A stretch of 64,000 nt of DNA from Acidimicrobiia bacterium (GTDB lineage Bacteria > Acidobacteriota > Terriglobia > Bryobacterales > Bryobacteraceae). Below the pieces are notes generated by a model, which saw nothing but the letters and a program-made list of their open reading frames with translations, did not search any database and had not been told where the DNA came from. The stretch covers positions 1 to 64,000 of the forward strand of contig VFZE01000023.1 in the NCBI GenBank assembly GCA_016871315.1, given 5' to 3'. Within the stretch, counting starts at the first letter, position 1, and every line of letters begins with the position of its first letter. Positions 35,444 through 43,304 of this stretch are shown piece by piece. Made by a program: the position numbers and the translations under genes.

Positions 35444-36361
35444 ATGGCGGTAAGCGATAAGGGACTGCTGGGCATCGAGGAACTGAGCCGCGAAGAAATT
35501 GAGGCAATTCTCGAGAGGGCCAAGCATTTCCAGCCGGTGCAGCACCAGGCGGTGAAGAAGCTGGAGATCCTGCGCGGCAAGATGATCGTGAACCTGTTCT
35601 TTGAGTCCTCGACGCGCACGCGGACGAGTTTCGAGATCGCGGCGAAGCGGATGGGGGCCGATACGGTGTCGATCAGCGCGTCGGGTTCCAGTGTTTCCAA
35701 GGGCGAGTCGTTGGTGGATACGCTGAACACGCTGGCGGCGATGCGGCCCGATGCGATTGTGATGCGGCATGCGGCTTCCGGCGCTCCGCATTTTTTGGCG
35801 CGGCATTTGCCGATTCCGATTATCAACGCGGGTGACGGGACGCATGAGCATCCGACGCAGGCATTGCTGGATGCGCTGACGATTCTGGATAAGCGGCCGT
35901 CGCTGGAAGGGCTGCGGGTGGCGATCATCGGCGACATCGCGCACAGCCGGGTGGCAAGGTCGAATGCGCATTTATTGTCGAAGTTTGGGGTGGAGGTTGT
36001 GCTGTGCGGGCCATCGACGCTGCTGCCGCGGGAACTCGAGCACCTTGCGCCGAACGTGCATCTGACCTGGGACATGAACGAGGCGATCACGGACGCCGAT
36101 GTGATCATGATGCTGCGGGTGCAACTGGAGCGGCAGCACGAGGTGCTGTTTCCGGCGAGCGAATATTTCCGGTTCTACGGATTGGCGCAGGAGCACATTG
36201 ACCGCGCCAAGCCGGACGTGATTGTGATGCATCCGGGGCCGATCAACCGGGGGCGCGAGCTGAGTTCGGAGGTGGCCGATTCGCAAAGCTCTGTCATCTT
36301 GAACCAGGTGGAGAATGGCGTGGCGGTGCGGATGGCGGTGCTGGAGCGTGTGCTGAACTAG
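35444..36361 (+). CDS. pyrB: Aspartate carbamoyltransferase catalytic subunit
   Basis: The 305-residue enzyme joins carbamoyl phosphate and aspartate to carbamoyl aspartate, step two of pyrimidine synthesis. Signatures: '[20 protein letters not shown]' (carbamoyl-phosphate site STRTR, ~residue 50), '[18 protein letters not shown]' (80s loop), '[18 protein letters not shown]' and C-terminal '[16 protein letters not shown]'. Length is normal. No pyrI regulatory subunit is seen. It lies between pyrR and pyrC. Confidence 0.97.
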   Translation: MAVSDKGLLGIEELSREEIEAILERAKHFQPVQHQAVKKLEILRGKMIVNLFFESSTRTRTSFEIAAKRMGADTVSISASGSSVSKGESLVDTLNTLAAMRPDAIVMRHAASGAPHFLARHLPIPIINAGDGTHEHPTQALLDALTILDKRPSLEGLRVAIIGDIAHSRVARSNAHLLSKFGVEVVLCGPSTLLPRELEHLAPNVHLTWDMNEAITDADVIMMLRVQLERQHEVLFPASEYFRFYGLAQEHIDRAKPDVIVMHPGPINRGRELSSEVADSQSSVILNQVENGVAVRMAVLERVLN

Positions 36362-36363
36362 CG

Positions 36364-37644
36364 ATGGCGAAACTGATCATACGCAACGGGCGGGTGATGG
36401 ATCCGGCGACGGGGCGCGATGGGGTATGCGACGTCGCGATTGAGGACGGGCGGATCGCGGCGATCGGGGAGAATCTGGAGGCGACGGGGGCGGAGAGTTT
36501 TGACGCCACGGGCATGGTGGTGGCGCCGGGCTTCATCGACATGCATGTGCACCTGCGCGAGCCGGGCTTCGAGCATGCCGAGACGATTGAGACGGGAGGC
36601 AAGGCGGCGGCGGCCGGTGGTTTCGCGACGATCTGCTGCATGCCGAACACGAAGCCGATCAACGACAACGCCACGGTTACGAATTACATTGTGGAGAAGG
36701 CGGCGCACTTTTCGCCGGTGCGGGTGCTGCCAATCGGCGCGATCACGAAGGGGAGCGCGGGGGAGGAGCTGGCATCGATCGGGGCGATGAAGAAGGCGGG
36801 GATCGTGGCGATTTCCGACGACGGGCGTCCGGTGATGAATTCGCGGGTGATGCGGCGGGCAATGGAACTGGCGGCGAGCTACGGGATGCCGATTATCGAC
36901 CACTGCGAGGATCTGAACTTGAGCGCGGGCGGCGATATGCATGAAGGCTGCGCGTCGGTGCGGCGCGGGCTGCGGGGGATACCGTCGGCGTCCGAGGACG
37001 TGATGGTGGCGCGCGACATCGTGCTGGCGGAGGTGACCGGGGCGCGTTATCACGTGGCGCATATTTCGACGGCGAACGCGGTGGCGATGGTGGAGTTCGC
37101 AAGGGCGCGCGGGTTGAAGGTGACCTGCGAGGTGACGCCGCATCACTTCGCGCTGGCCGATACGGATACGGTTCCCTACGACAGCAATTACAAGATGAAG
37201 CCTCCGCTGCGGGCCGGGCGGGACGTGGAGGCGATGCGGCGGGCGCTGGCGAAAGGGACGATTCAAGCGATCGCGACGGATCATGCGCCGCATGCGGGCA
37301 GCGAGAAGATGCAGGAGTTCGAGCGGTGCCCGTTCGGGATCACGGGGCTGGAAACGGCGATCGGGTTGTCGATGGAGCAGTTGGTGCATCCGGGGCGGAT
37401 CACGCTGATGCGGATGATCGAGCTGTTCACGACGGGGCCGGCGGGGGTGCTGGGGCTGGATTCGGGCCGGCTAGCGGAGGGCGGGGTGGCGGACGTGACG
37501 ATCTTCGATCCGGAATTGAGTTGGACCTACGACGTGAACAAGACGCTGTCGCGGAGCAAGAACTCGCCGTTTGACGGGCACGAGTTCAAGGGCGGGCCGG
37601 TGGCGACGATCGTGGGCGGCGAGATGGTCTGGCGGAGAGAATAA
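36364..37644 (+). CDS. pyrC: Dihydroorotase
   Basis: The 426-residue enzyme closes carbamoyl aspartate to dihydroorotate. Zinc ligands are in 'GFIDMHVHLREPGFEHAET' (HxH, ~residue 60). Further His residues lie in 'PIIDHCEDLNL' and 'YHVAHISTANAV', and the catalytic Asp in 'AIATDHAPHAGSEK' (~300). Order and length fit the type I dihydroorotase found with non-hexameric ATCase. In that group PyrB and PyrC can form a complex, consistent with their adjacency here. Confidence 0.96.
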   Translation: MAKLIIRNGRVMDPATGRDGVCDVAIEDGRIAAIGENLEATGAESFDATGMVVAPGFIDMHVHLREPGFEHAETIETGGKAAAAGGFATICCMPNTKPINDNATVTNYIVEKAAHFSPVRVLPIGAITKGSAGEELASIGAMKKAGIVAISDDGRPVMNSRVMRRAMELAASYGMPIIDHCEDLNLSAGGDMHEGCASVRRGLRGIPSASEDVMVARDIVLAEVTGARYHVAHISTANAVAMVEFARARGLKVTCEVTPHHFALADTDTVPYDSNYKMKPPLRAGRDVEAMRRALAKGTIQAIATDHAPHAGSEKMQEFERCPFGITGLETAIGLSMEQLVHPGRITLMRMIELFTTGPAGVLGLDSGRLAEGGVADVTIFDPELSWTYDVNKTLSRSKNSPFDGHEFKGGPVATIVGGEMVWRRE

Positions 37645-37645
37645 G

Positions 37646-38509
37646 TTACGGGCGGCTGTGGAAGCCGGGCAGGCCGGCGAGCTTATCGAGGAAGACGCGG
37701 ATGTGGTCATCCCAGAAATCCCAGGTGTGGCCGCGGGGGGAGATTTCGCGGTACTCGTAGGGGATCTTGCGGGAGGCGAGGGCGGCGACGAACTCGCGGT
37801 TGGAGGCGATCAGGAAATCCTGGCCTCCGCAAGCGATGTAGAGCATGGGGACCGATTCGGCGGGAACTTTTTCGAGGAGCGAGAAGGGGTCCATTTCCTT
37901 GCGCTCGGGCGAGTCAGCGGCTCCGAAGAGCGCCTGTAGCTCCGCGCCGCGGCCGCCGGCGGTTGCGGCGGCGGGACGTGCGATGGAGAGCGCGCCGCTG
38001 AAAGCGCCGATGGCGGCGAACCGGGCGTGATGCTTCAGACCGATTAATGCGGCGCCGTAGCCACCCATGGAAAGTCCGGCAACGGCGCGGGAGCGGCGGA
38101 GCGGAATGGTGCGGAAGCGGCTGTCGATGTAGGGGACGAGATCCTTGACGATGAAGTCCTCGTATTTTGCCTTCGGGTCAGCGGCGCTATTGACGTAGAA
38201 GCTGCGGGCGGCATCGGGCATAACGACGATGAGGTTGTGTTTGGCGGCGTAGCCGGAAAGATTGGTCATGTAGGACCAGGCGGTGTGGTCGTCACCGAGT
38301 CCGTGGAGGAGGTAAAGCACGGGGTAGCGGATGGTGGAGGCTTCATAGTCGAGGGGCAGCAGGACGTTGATGTGGCGCTCCTGGCCCAGCGATTCGCTCA
38401 TCAGCTTATAGGTTTTGATGTTGCCGCCGGCGACGCTGGTTTTGACGTCGGCGGCATGAGCCGCAAGGGCGGCGGTCAAAGAGAATAGGGCAAAACGCAA
38501 TCCGGACAT
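37646..38509 (-). CDS. Secreted esterase (esterase D / tributyrin-esterase family)
   Basis: The start at 38509 follows GGAGG and opens a signal peptide ('MSGLRFALFSLTAALAAHAA'). The 287-residue product has the putative-esterase alpha/beta-hydrolase fold: 'YPVLYLLHGLGDDHTAW' (~residue 65, oxyanion), nucleophile Ser in 'AVAGLSMGGYGAAL' (~145), an Asp after 'MLYIACGGQDFL' and His in 'ISPRGHTWDFWDDH' (~265). The family includes S-formylglutathione hydrolase, mycolyltransferase-like and feruloyl esterases. An extracytoplasmic carboxylesterase is the safe call. It converges with pyrC, 1 base apart. Confidence 0.9.
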   Translation of the reverse strand: MSGLRFALFSLTAALAAHAADVKTSVAGGNIKTYKLMSESLGQERHINVLLPLDYEASTIRYPVLYLLHGLGDDHTAWSYMTNLSGYAAKHNLIVVMPDAARSFYVNSAADPKAKYEDFIVKDLVPYIDSRFRTIPLRRSRAVAGLSMGGYGAALIGLKHHARFAAIGAFSGALSIARPAAATAGGRGAELQALFGAADSPERKEMDPFSLLEKVPAESVPMLYIACGGQDFLIASNREFVAALASRKIPYEYREISPRGHTWDFWDDHIRVFLDKLAGLPGFHSRP

Positions 38510-38575
38510 TTCTGAGAACCTCCATGAGGGCAATTCACGAGTTTATAGCATGCATAGGGGCTGTCGCAGAGGGGA

Positions 38576-39604
38576 ATGTATGATAGGGGATTGGCTGGAA
38601 TGAACGGAGCAGGGGCGGGCAACAACAAGCAGAGGTTGCCTCGTTGGGCGTTGCCGGCGCTGGGATACTTGATTTCCGTCGCTTGTCTAGTATGGGTTTA
38701 CTGGGGGTTCGACTGGAAGCGGGAGATGGGGCGGCTTGCAACCACTGACTGGCGTTGGGTGACGCTGGCCGTGATGGCGGACATTGCCGTGTACTTGTGC
38801 CAGGGATGGCGGTGGAGTACACTGCTGCGGCCGGTGGCTGACGTGGGAGTCTGGAAAACAACGCAAGCGGTTTACATTGGGCTGTTTGCAAACGAAGTGC
38901 TCCCAGGGCGAACGGGAGAGGTGATCCGATGCTACCTGCAAAGGCGATGGAGCGGTCTACCGCTAAGCGTCGTGATCAGTTCGGCCGTCTTGGAGCGGGT
39001 GATGGATGGGGCGTGGCTGGTCCTCGGCTTTTGGATGGTAAGCCAATACGTGAAGGTGTCCAAGACTTTGATTGTAGGCAGCCGTATTCTGCTCCTTCTC
39101 CTGGTTATTGCCGGAGTGCTTGTGACTCTGGCCGTGCTGTATCGCGGAGAAACGGAGGCGGCCCTGGCGCGCAGCCGCTGGGCCAGACTGTTTAGGCACG
39201 TTGTGGGCGGTGTACACTCGATGGGCCGTTCCTGGTCGTTTGCCAGAGCGGCGGTGTTGAGCCTGGTCTACCTGCTTCTACAGATCCTGCCGATTCTCTT
39301 TCTGATGAAGGCATATGGCTTGGAAGTGACAGGTTGGGCTGCGCCGGTTGTGTTGGTCGTGCTGCGGCTGGGGACGATTCCGCCGCAGGGACCGGGCAAC
39401 GTCGGATCGTTTCAGGCGTTGTCGAGAGGGGCCCTGGAGCTGTTCGGGCTGGAGCGGGCGGAGGCGACGGGATTCTCGACGCTGCTGTTTCTGGTGGTGA
39501 CGGTGCCGCTGTGGCTGGCGGGGTTCGCGGCGCTGATCGCGACCAGGATGCGGTTCAGCGAGATCCACCGCGAGGCGCACGAGCAGATGGCGGAGGAGGG
39601 TTAG
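38576..39604 (+). CDS. Integral membrane flippase-like protein (LPG synthase TM family)
   Basis: The 342-residue protein has about eight membrane helices, for example 'LPALGYLISVACLVWVYWGF', 'LLLLLVIAGVLVTLAVL' and 'FSTLLFLVVTVPLWLAGFAA'. It carries the family pattern 'FANEVLPGRTGEVIRCYLQR' (~residues 110-130) followed by 'SAVLERVMDG', and late 'PQGPGNVGSFQAL'. This matches the lysylphosphatidylglycerol-synthase transmembrane region/UPF0104 family, related to AglD and MprF flippase domains, without the aminoacyl-transferase domain. It may move lipid-linked molecules across the membrane. An ATG at 38600 is an alternative start with AGGGGA at better spacing. Confidence 0.82.
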   Translation: MYDRGLAGMNGAGAGNNKQRLPRWALPALGYLISVACLVWVYWGFDWKREMGRLATTDWRWVTLAVMADIAVYLCQGWRWSTLLRPVADVGVWKTTQAVYIGLFANEVLPGRTGEVIRCYLQRRWSGLPLSVVISSAVLERVMDGAWLVLGFWMVSQYVKVSKTLIVGSRILLLLLVIAGVLVTLAVLYRGETEAALARSRWARLFRHVVGGVHSMGRSWSFARAAVLSLVYLLLQILPILFLMKAYGLEVTGWAAPVVLVVLRLGTIPPQGPGNVGSFQALSRGALELFGLERAEATGFSTLLFLVVTVPLWLAGFAALIATRMRFSEIHREAHEQMAEEG

Positions 39605-39605
39605 T

Positions 39606-40619
39606 TTAGGGATGCTGGAAATCAGCGGCCATCGGGATCAGCTGTTCATAGACGTGATCGGGGATGGGGCTGTGCCAGTGGCCGGTGACCTTGGCTGTGG
39701 TCACGGCGACCGCGAACAAGGCGAGCATGGCCGCGGCCAGCGCGCGGACGTGCACCGGGTGAGCTTTGGGACGCGCGAGATAGAGAGCACCTTCGGCGGG
39801 ACACTCGGCCACGCATTCCATGCAGCCGATGCATTCGGCCGAGCGGACCTGGATGAGCTTGTCCACGGGCAGATTGGCGGGGCAGGCTTTGGCGCACTTG
39901 TTGCAATCGATGCATAGGTCCGGCACGCGGCGGATGCGGAGCGGACTGGCCAGCGAGGCCAGGCCCATGAGCGCGCCGTAGGGGCAGAGGTAGCGGCACC
40001 AGAAGTTGGGCACGAAGAAGGAGCCGATCACGAGAAGGCCGACAACAGTGGCGGCGAAGGGACTCATGCGGCGGAAGAAGTCGAGCATCTTGACGTCGGC
40101 GACCAAGCCGTAGGGGCTGGCGAGGAAGGCTTCAATGCCGGCGGCCGACATGCCTCCGACGGCCCACAGGAAGAGGCCGAACAGAATGTACTTGAGCCCG
40201 CGCAGGGGAATGTCGATCCACTTGGGAGGGAAGAAGACGCGCCTGAAGGTCTGGCGGCCGATTTTCCAAAGGCGTTCCGAGATGGTTCCGATGGGGCAGA
40301 GCCAGCCGCAGAAGGATTTGCGGAATGCAAGGCTGAGCGCGAGGAATGTGAGGAAGAGGACCATCGCGGCGGGGTGGATTTCCGGCATGGTTCCGGTGCG
40401 GAGATAGAAGAAGGTGTTCATCATGCCGGCGATGGGAAGCCAGCCTTCGACGCCTGGCGGGCGATCGAAGCGCGCGCCGCCTTGTTCGAAGTAGCGGACG
40501 AAGAAGTAGAACTGGGCGCCGATCCAGAGGTTGAGGGCAAGAAAAACGGTTTGGACGATGAGGCGCAGGCGCTGGGATTGATCGGGTTGGATTCGGCGTT
40601 CCCAATCCTTCTTCTTCAT
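39606..40619 (-). CDS. Membrane polyferredoxin (NapH/CcoG-like 4Fe-4S protein)
   Basis: Start at 40619 ('MKKKDWERRIQPDQSQRLRL'), giving 337 residues with about five membrane helices. The NapH/NosR-type motif 'FCGWLCPIGT' (~residue 105) and a second CxxxCP 'WCRYLCPYGALMG' (~210) are present. Two 4Fe-4S clusters follow: 'LCIDCNKCAKACPANLP' and 'ECIGCMECVAECPAEGAL' (~245-285). Such proteins pass electrons from quinol to periplasmic or membrane reductases. Its neighbour is a Crp/Fnr regulator, with a matching palindrome in its promoter and a RIC-type repair gene beyond, so a role in nitric-oxide or low-oxygen respiration is likely. No catalytic reductase is adjacent. Confidence 0.88.
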   Translation of the reverse strand: MKKKDWERRIQPDQSQRLRLIVQTVFLALNLWIGAQFYFFVRYFEQGGARFDRPPGVEGWLPIAGMMNTFFYLRTGTMPEIHPAAMVLFLTFLALSLAFRKSFCGWLCPIGTISERLWKIGRQTFRRVFFPPKWIDIPLRGLKYILFGLFLWAVGGMSAAGIEAFLASPYGLVADVKMLDFFRRMSPFAATVVGLLVIGSFFVPNFWCRYLCPYGALMGLASLASPLRIRRVPDLCIDCNKCAKACPANLPVDKLIQVRSAECIGCMECVAECPAEGALYLARPKAHPVHVRALAAAMLALFAVAVTTAKVTGHWHSPIPDHVYEQLIPMAADFQHP

Positions 40620-40652
40620 GGCTTTAGTGTGGCAGGAGGGTGGGAGAATGTC

Positions 40653-40668
40653 CGTGACGGCGGTCACA
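40653..40668. promoter_or_regulatory. CRP/FNR-type operator before the polyferredoxin gene
   Basis: CGTGA-CGGCGG-TCACA (40653-40668) matches TGTGA-N6-TCACA in 9 of 10 consensus positions. It lies 34 bases upstream of the polyferredoxin start and just after the Crp/Fnr gene stop. A second, similar site lies upstream of the RIC-type gene. The position suits an activator. Confidence 0.6.
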
Positions 40669-40687
40669 GCGTGGCGGTAAAGGCTTG

Positions 40688-41368
40688 TTAGAATTGGGTT
40701 TCGGCTTCGTTTTCGATGCCAGCCCAATCGAGGATTTCGACCGTTCTGCGGTCGAGGCGTAAAAGTCCTTCCGATTGGAAGCGGCCGAGGTTGCGCGAGA
40801 CCACCTCACGGACGGTGCCAAGCCGGGCAGCCAGTTCCTCTTGCGTCTCCTCCAGTGGAAAGGCTCCGGAATCTGCCAGGCGAGCGCGGTCCAGCAGATC
40901 CTGGGCGAGGCGCTGGCGGATGGTGCCAAAGGTGACGCGCTCGGCGAGTCCGAGCAGGTGGCGGAGGCGCTTGCCGAAGACACGCAGGAAGCGCAGGGCC
41001 AGTTCCGGGTGGGCGCGGCAGGCGGCGAGAAAATCCTGTTTGAAAACAAGGATGGCGATGGTTGGCTGAAAAGCGAAGACGCTGGCGGGGTAGGGGCCGC
41101 CGTCAAAAACAGGAACCTCGGCGACCGAGGATGGAGCGGCCATGGTAGCGAGAACCAACTGGCGGCCTTGGGGTGTGGTCTTCACCACTCTGACGGCGCC
41201 TTCTCCGATGACCCACAGGCCTTGGCATTGCTCGCCCTCCAGGAAGAGTGTCTCGCCGGGCGCATACTGGCGGCTGACCGAGGTGTCCGCCAGATGCTCG
41301 AATTCGGGTTCCGGCAGAGAGGCGAACAGGTCAATGGCCTTGAGCATGGCGGGTTTGGAGAGGCTCAT
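40688..41368 (-). CDS. Crp/Fnr family transcriptional regulator
   Basis: The 226-residue protein has an N-terminal cyclic-nucleotide-binding-like beta-roll ('PGETLFLEGEQCQGLWVIGE', ~residues 32-52) and a long dimerisation helix. A C-terminal winged HTH follows ('TQEELAARLGTVREVVSRNL', ~175-195). The recognition helix has the R-E-x-V-x-R pattern of CRP, which reads TGTGA half-sites and fits the two palindromes found on either side of the gene. It lacks the N-terminal Cys cluster of FNR, so it is not a 4Fe-4S oxygen sensor; a DNR-like haem/NO sensor is possible. It is divergent from the RIC-type gene. Confidence 0.9.
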   Translation of the reverse strand: MSLSKPAMLKAIDLFASLPEPEFEHLADTSVSRQYAPGETLFLEGEQCQGLWVIGEGAVRVVKTTPQGRQLVLATMAAPSSVAEVPVFDGGPYPASVFAFQPTIAILVFKQDFLAACRAHPELALRFLRVFGKRLRHLLGLAERVTFGTIRQRLAQDLLDRARLADSGAFPLEETQEELAARLGTVREVVSRNLGRFQSEGLLRLDRRTVEILDWAGIENEAETQF

Positions 41369-41390
41369 GAATGACAGTCTCCCATGGGTG

Positions 41391-41406
41391 TGTGACTTCA
41401 GTCATA
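41391..41406. promoter_or_regulatory. CRP/FNR-type operator between regulator and RIC-type gene
   Basis: TGTGA-CTTCAG-TCATA (41391-41406) matches TGTGA-N6-TCACA in 9 of 10 positions. It lies 22 bases upstream of the regulator start and 53 bases upstream of the RIC-type gene start on the other strand, so it could serve autoregulation and activation of the repair gene. Confidence 0.65.
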
Positions 41407-41459
41407 GCGCAAGTTGGTTCCACACCCTAAGCTGGAACCGTAAGTCAGGAGGTAAACCC

Positions 41460-42173
41460 ATGAATGCAGTAGCAAGCAAGAGAGTTGGAGATGTGGCCGC
41501 GCAGTCCACGGCGGCGGCCGGTGTGTTGGAAGAGCTTGGCATCGATTATTGCTGTGGCGGGCAAAGGTCGCTGGAGGAGGCCTGCCGGGATAAAGGAATC
41601 CAGGCGAGCACGGTGCTGGAGCAGGTAGAGGCGGCGGAAGCGTCGCGAAAAGGCCCGGACCGCAACTGGACCGAAGCGCCGCTGACAGAACTGATACAGC
41701 ACATACTGAAGAGCCATCATGAATACTTGCGGCGGGAGCTGCCGCTAATCGCCGAGCGGATCGAGGCGGTGAGAACGGCGCATGCGGAACAGCATGAGAC
41801 GATGCTGGGCGAACTGCAGGATGTGTTCGAGGAACTGCGCGCCGAACTGGGTTCGCATATGCAGAAGGAGGAGATGATTCTCTTCCCGTATGTGGAAAGG
41901 GCGGAGATGGCGTCGCAGGCTGGTCATCGTGCGGCGGCGCCGCCGTTCGGGACGTTCCGCAATCCGATCGAGATCATGGAAATGGAGCACGATGAGGCGG
42001 GACGCGCGCTGCGTGAAATCCGCCGGCTGACGGAGGGGTTCACGCTGCCCGAGGATGCGTGCAATAAGTTCGGCACGCTGTACGCGGGCCTGAAGGAGCT
42101 GGAGCGCGATATGCACACGCATATTCACCTGGAGAACAACATTCTGTTTCCGCGCGCGCTGGCGCTGGAATGA
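41460..42173 (+). CDS. Di-iron iron-sulfur-cluster repair protein (RIC/ScdA/YtfE)
   Basis: ATG at 41460 follows AGGAGGTAAACCC. The 237-residue product has the short N-terminal ScdA domain ('VLEELGIDYCCGGQRSLEEA', with the characteristic CC pair, ~residues 22-41). A hemerythrin-like di-iron domain follows, with His/Glu ligands in 'KSHHEYLRRELP', 'HAEQHETML', 'HMQKEEMILFPYV', 'EMEHDEAGRAL' and 'MHTHIHLENNILFPRAL'. The family repairs iron-sulfur clusters damaged by nitric oxide or peroxide and acts in the cytosol. The upstream palindrome and neighbouring Crp/Fnr regulator indicate stress-induced expression. Confidence 0.94.
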   Translation: MNAVASKRVGDVAAQSTAAAGVLEELGIDYCCGGQRSLEEACRDKGIQASTVLEQVEAAEASRKGPDRNWTEAPLTELIQHILKSHHEYLRRELPLIAERIEAVRTAHAEQHETMLGELQDVFEELRAELGSHMQKEEMILFPYVERAEMASQAGHRAAAPPFGTFRNPIEIMEMEHDEAGRALREIRRLTEGFTLPEDACNKFGTLYAGLKELERDMHTHIHLENNILFPRALALE

Positions 42174-42185
42174 AGCATCCACGGT

Positions 42186-43304
42186 TTAAACCGCGAGTTT
42201 GGCGATTTCCTCAATGGTGAGGCGGCATTCGTCATCGGTGGTGTAGAAGTGCGGGGCGATGCGGATGCCGGCGTTGGGGCGGTGGTCGAGGAGGATATCG
42301 CGGGCAAGAAGTTGCTGCGTGATCCTGGCGCCTTCGGGGATGTCGAGGATGACGACGCCGCCACGGGTGCGGTCATCGGTGGGTGAATTGATGCGGAAAC
42401 CACGCTCAAGGGCGAGGTCGATGAGGAGGCGCGTCTGGCGGAGCGATTTGGCGCGGATATGGTCGACGCCGGCTTCGAGGATCAGTTCGTAGCCGGATTG
42501 GGCGGCGTAGAGGGCGGGGATGGAGGGTGTGCCGTGAAGGAAGCGGAAGGCGTCGGGCGAGTAGTCGATGGGGCCGGGGTCAAATTGGAAGGGAGCGCGG
42601 TGGGCCATCCAGCCGGTGAGTTTGGGTTCAAGCGATTGCCATAAGTCGCGGCGGACGTAGAGGTATCCAGCGCCGGGGCCGCCGCAGAGCCATTTGACAG
42701 AGCCGCCGGTGGCAAAGTCGAGGTTCCAGGAGCGGACGTCAACGGGGACGGAGCCTGCGGATTGGTAGATGTCGGCGACGACCATGGCTCCCATCTGGTG
42801 GGCGCGGCTTGTGATGGCGGCGACGTCCTGGATGTAGGAAGACTTGAATAGGACGTGGGAGAGGCAGACAAGGCGGGTGCGCTCATCGATGGAGTGGAGG
42901 AGTTGTTCATGGGGGACTGTGATCAGTTTTGCGCCGTCGCTCTGGAGGGCGTGGAACAGGTAGAGGTTGGTGGGGAAGTTCTCCTGTTCGGAGAGGATGT
43001 GGTTGCGCGGAGCGGACCAGTCGAAGCAGCTGAGAACGATGGCCTGAGCGATGGAGACGTTGGGCTGCATGACGACTTCGCCTTCTGCGGCGCCGATGAT
43101 GCGGGCGATGAGGTTGCCGACGGAGCGTGGCATCTCCCACCAGCCTTCCTCCCAGGCGCGGATGGAGCGCGCGGACCACTGGTCGGCGAATTGAAGGAGG
43201 CGATCGCGCGCGAGGCGGGGCATGGCGCCGAGAGAGTGGCTGATCATGTGGACGGAGTGATCGAGTGATGGGAACTCGTGGCGGAGGCGAAGGAGGTTAT
43301 CCAT
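42186..43304 (-). CDS. PLP-dependent aminotransferase class V, kynureninase-like
   Basis: The ATG at 43304 overlaps the permease stop by 8 bases. The 372-residue enzyme shows kynureninase-type features: 'HMISHSLGAMPRLARDRLLQ' (~residue 19), 'WEEGWWEMPRSVGNLIARII', 'VVADIYQSAGSVPVDV' (Asp contacting PLP) and 'TGGSVKWLCGGPGAGYLYVR' with the Schiff-base Lys (~residue 210). Kynureninase cleaves kynurenine to anthranilate and alanine, but related enzymes include other lyases and desulfurases, so the substrate is open. Coupling to an amino-acid permease supports use of an imported amino acid. It converges with the RIC-type gene. Confidence 0.8.
   Translation of the reverse strand: MDNLLRLRHEFPSLDHSVHMISHSLGAMPRLARDRLLQFADQWSARSIRAWEEGWWEMPRSVGNLIARIIGAAEGEVVMQPNVSIAQAIVLSCFDWSAPRNHILSEQENFPTNLYLFHALQSDGAKLITVPHEQLLHSIDERTRLVCLSHVLFKSSYIQDVAAITSRAHQMGAMVVADIYQSAGSVPVDVRSWNLDFATGGSVKWLCGGPGAGYLYVRRDLWQSLEPKLTGWMAHRAPFQFDPGPIDYSPDAFRFLHGTPSIPALYAAQSGYELILEAGVDHIRAKSLRQTRLLIDLALERGFRINSPTDDRTRGGVVILDIPEGARITQQLLARDILLDHRPNAGIRIAPHFYTTDDECRLTIEEIAKLAV

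Noticed and set aside
42182-42193. CGGTTTAAACCG as a bidirectional terminator between convergent genes
   Set aside because: The palindrome is short, has no loop or U-run, and includes a stop codon region; likely coincidental.
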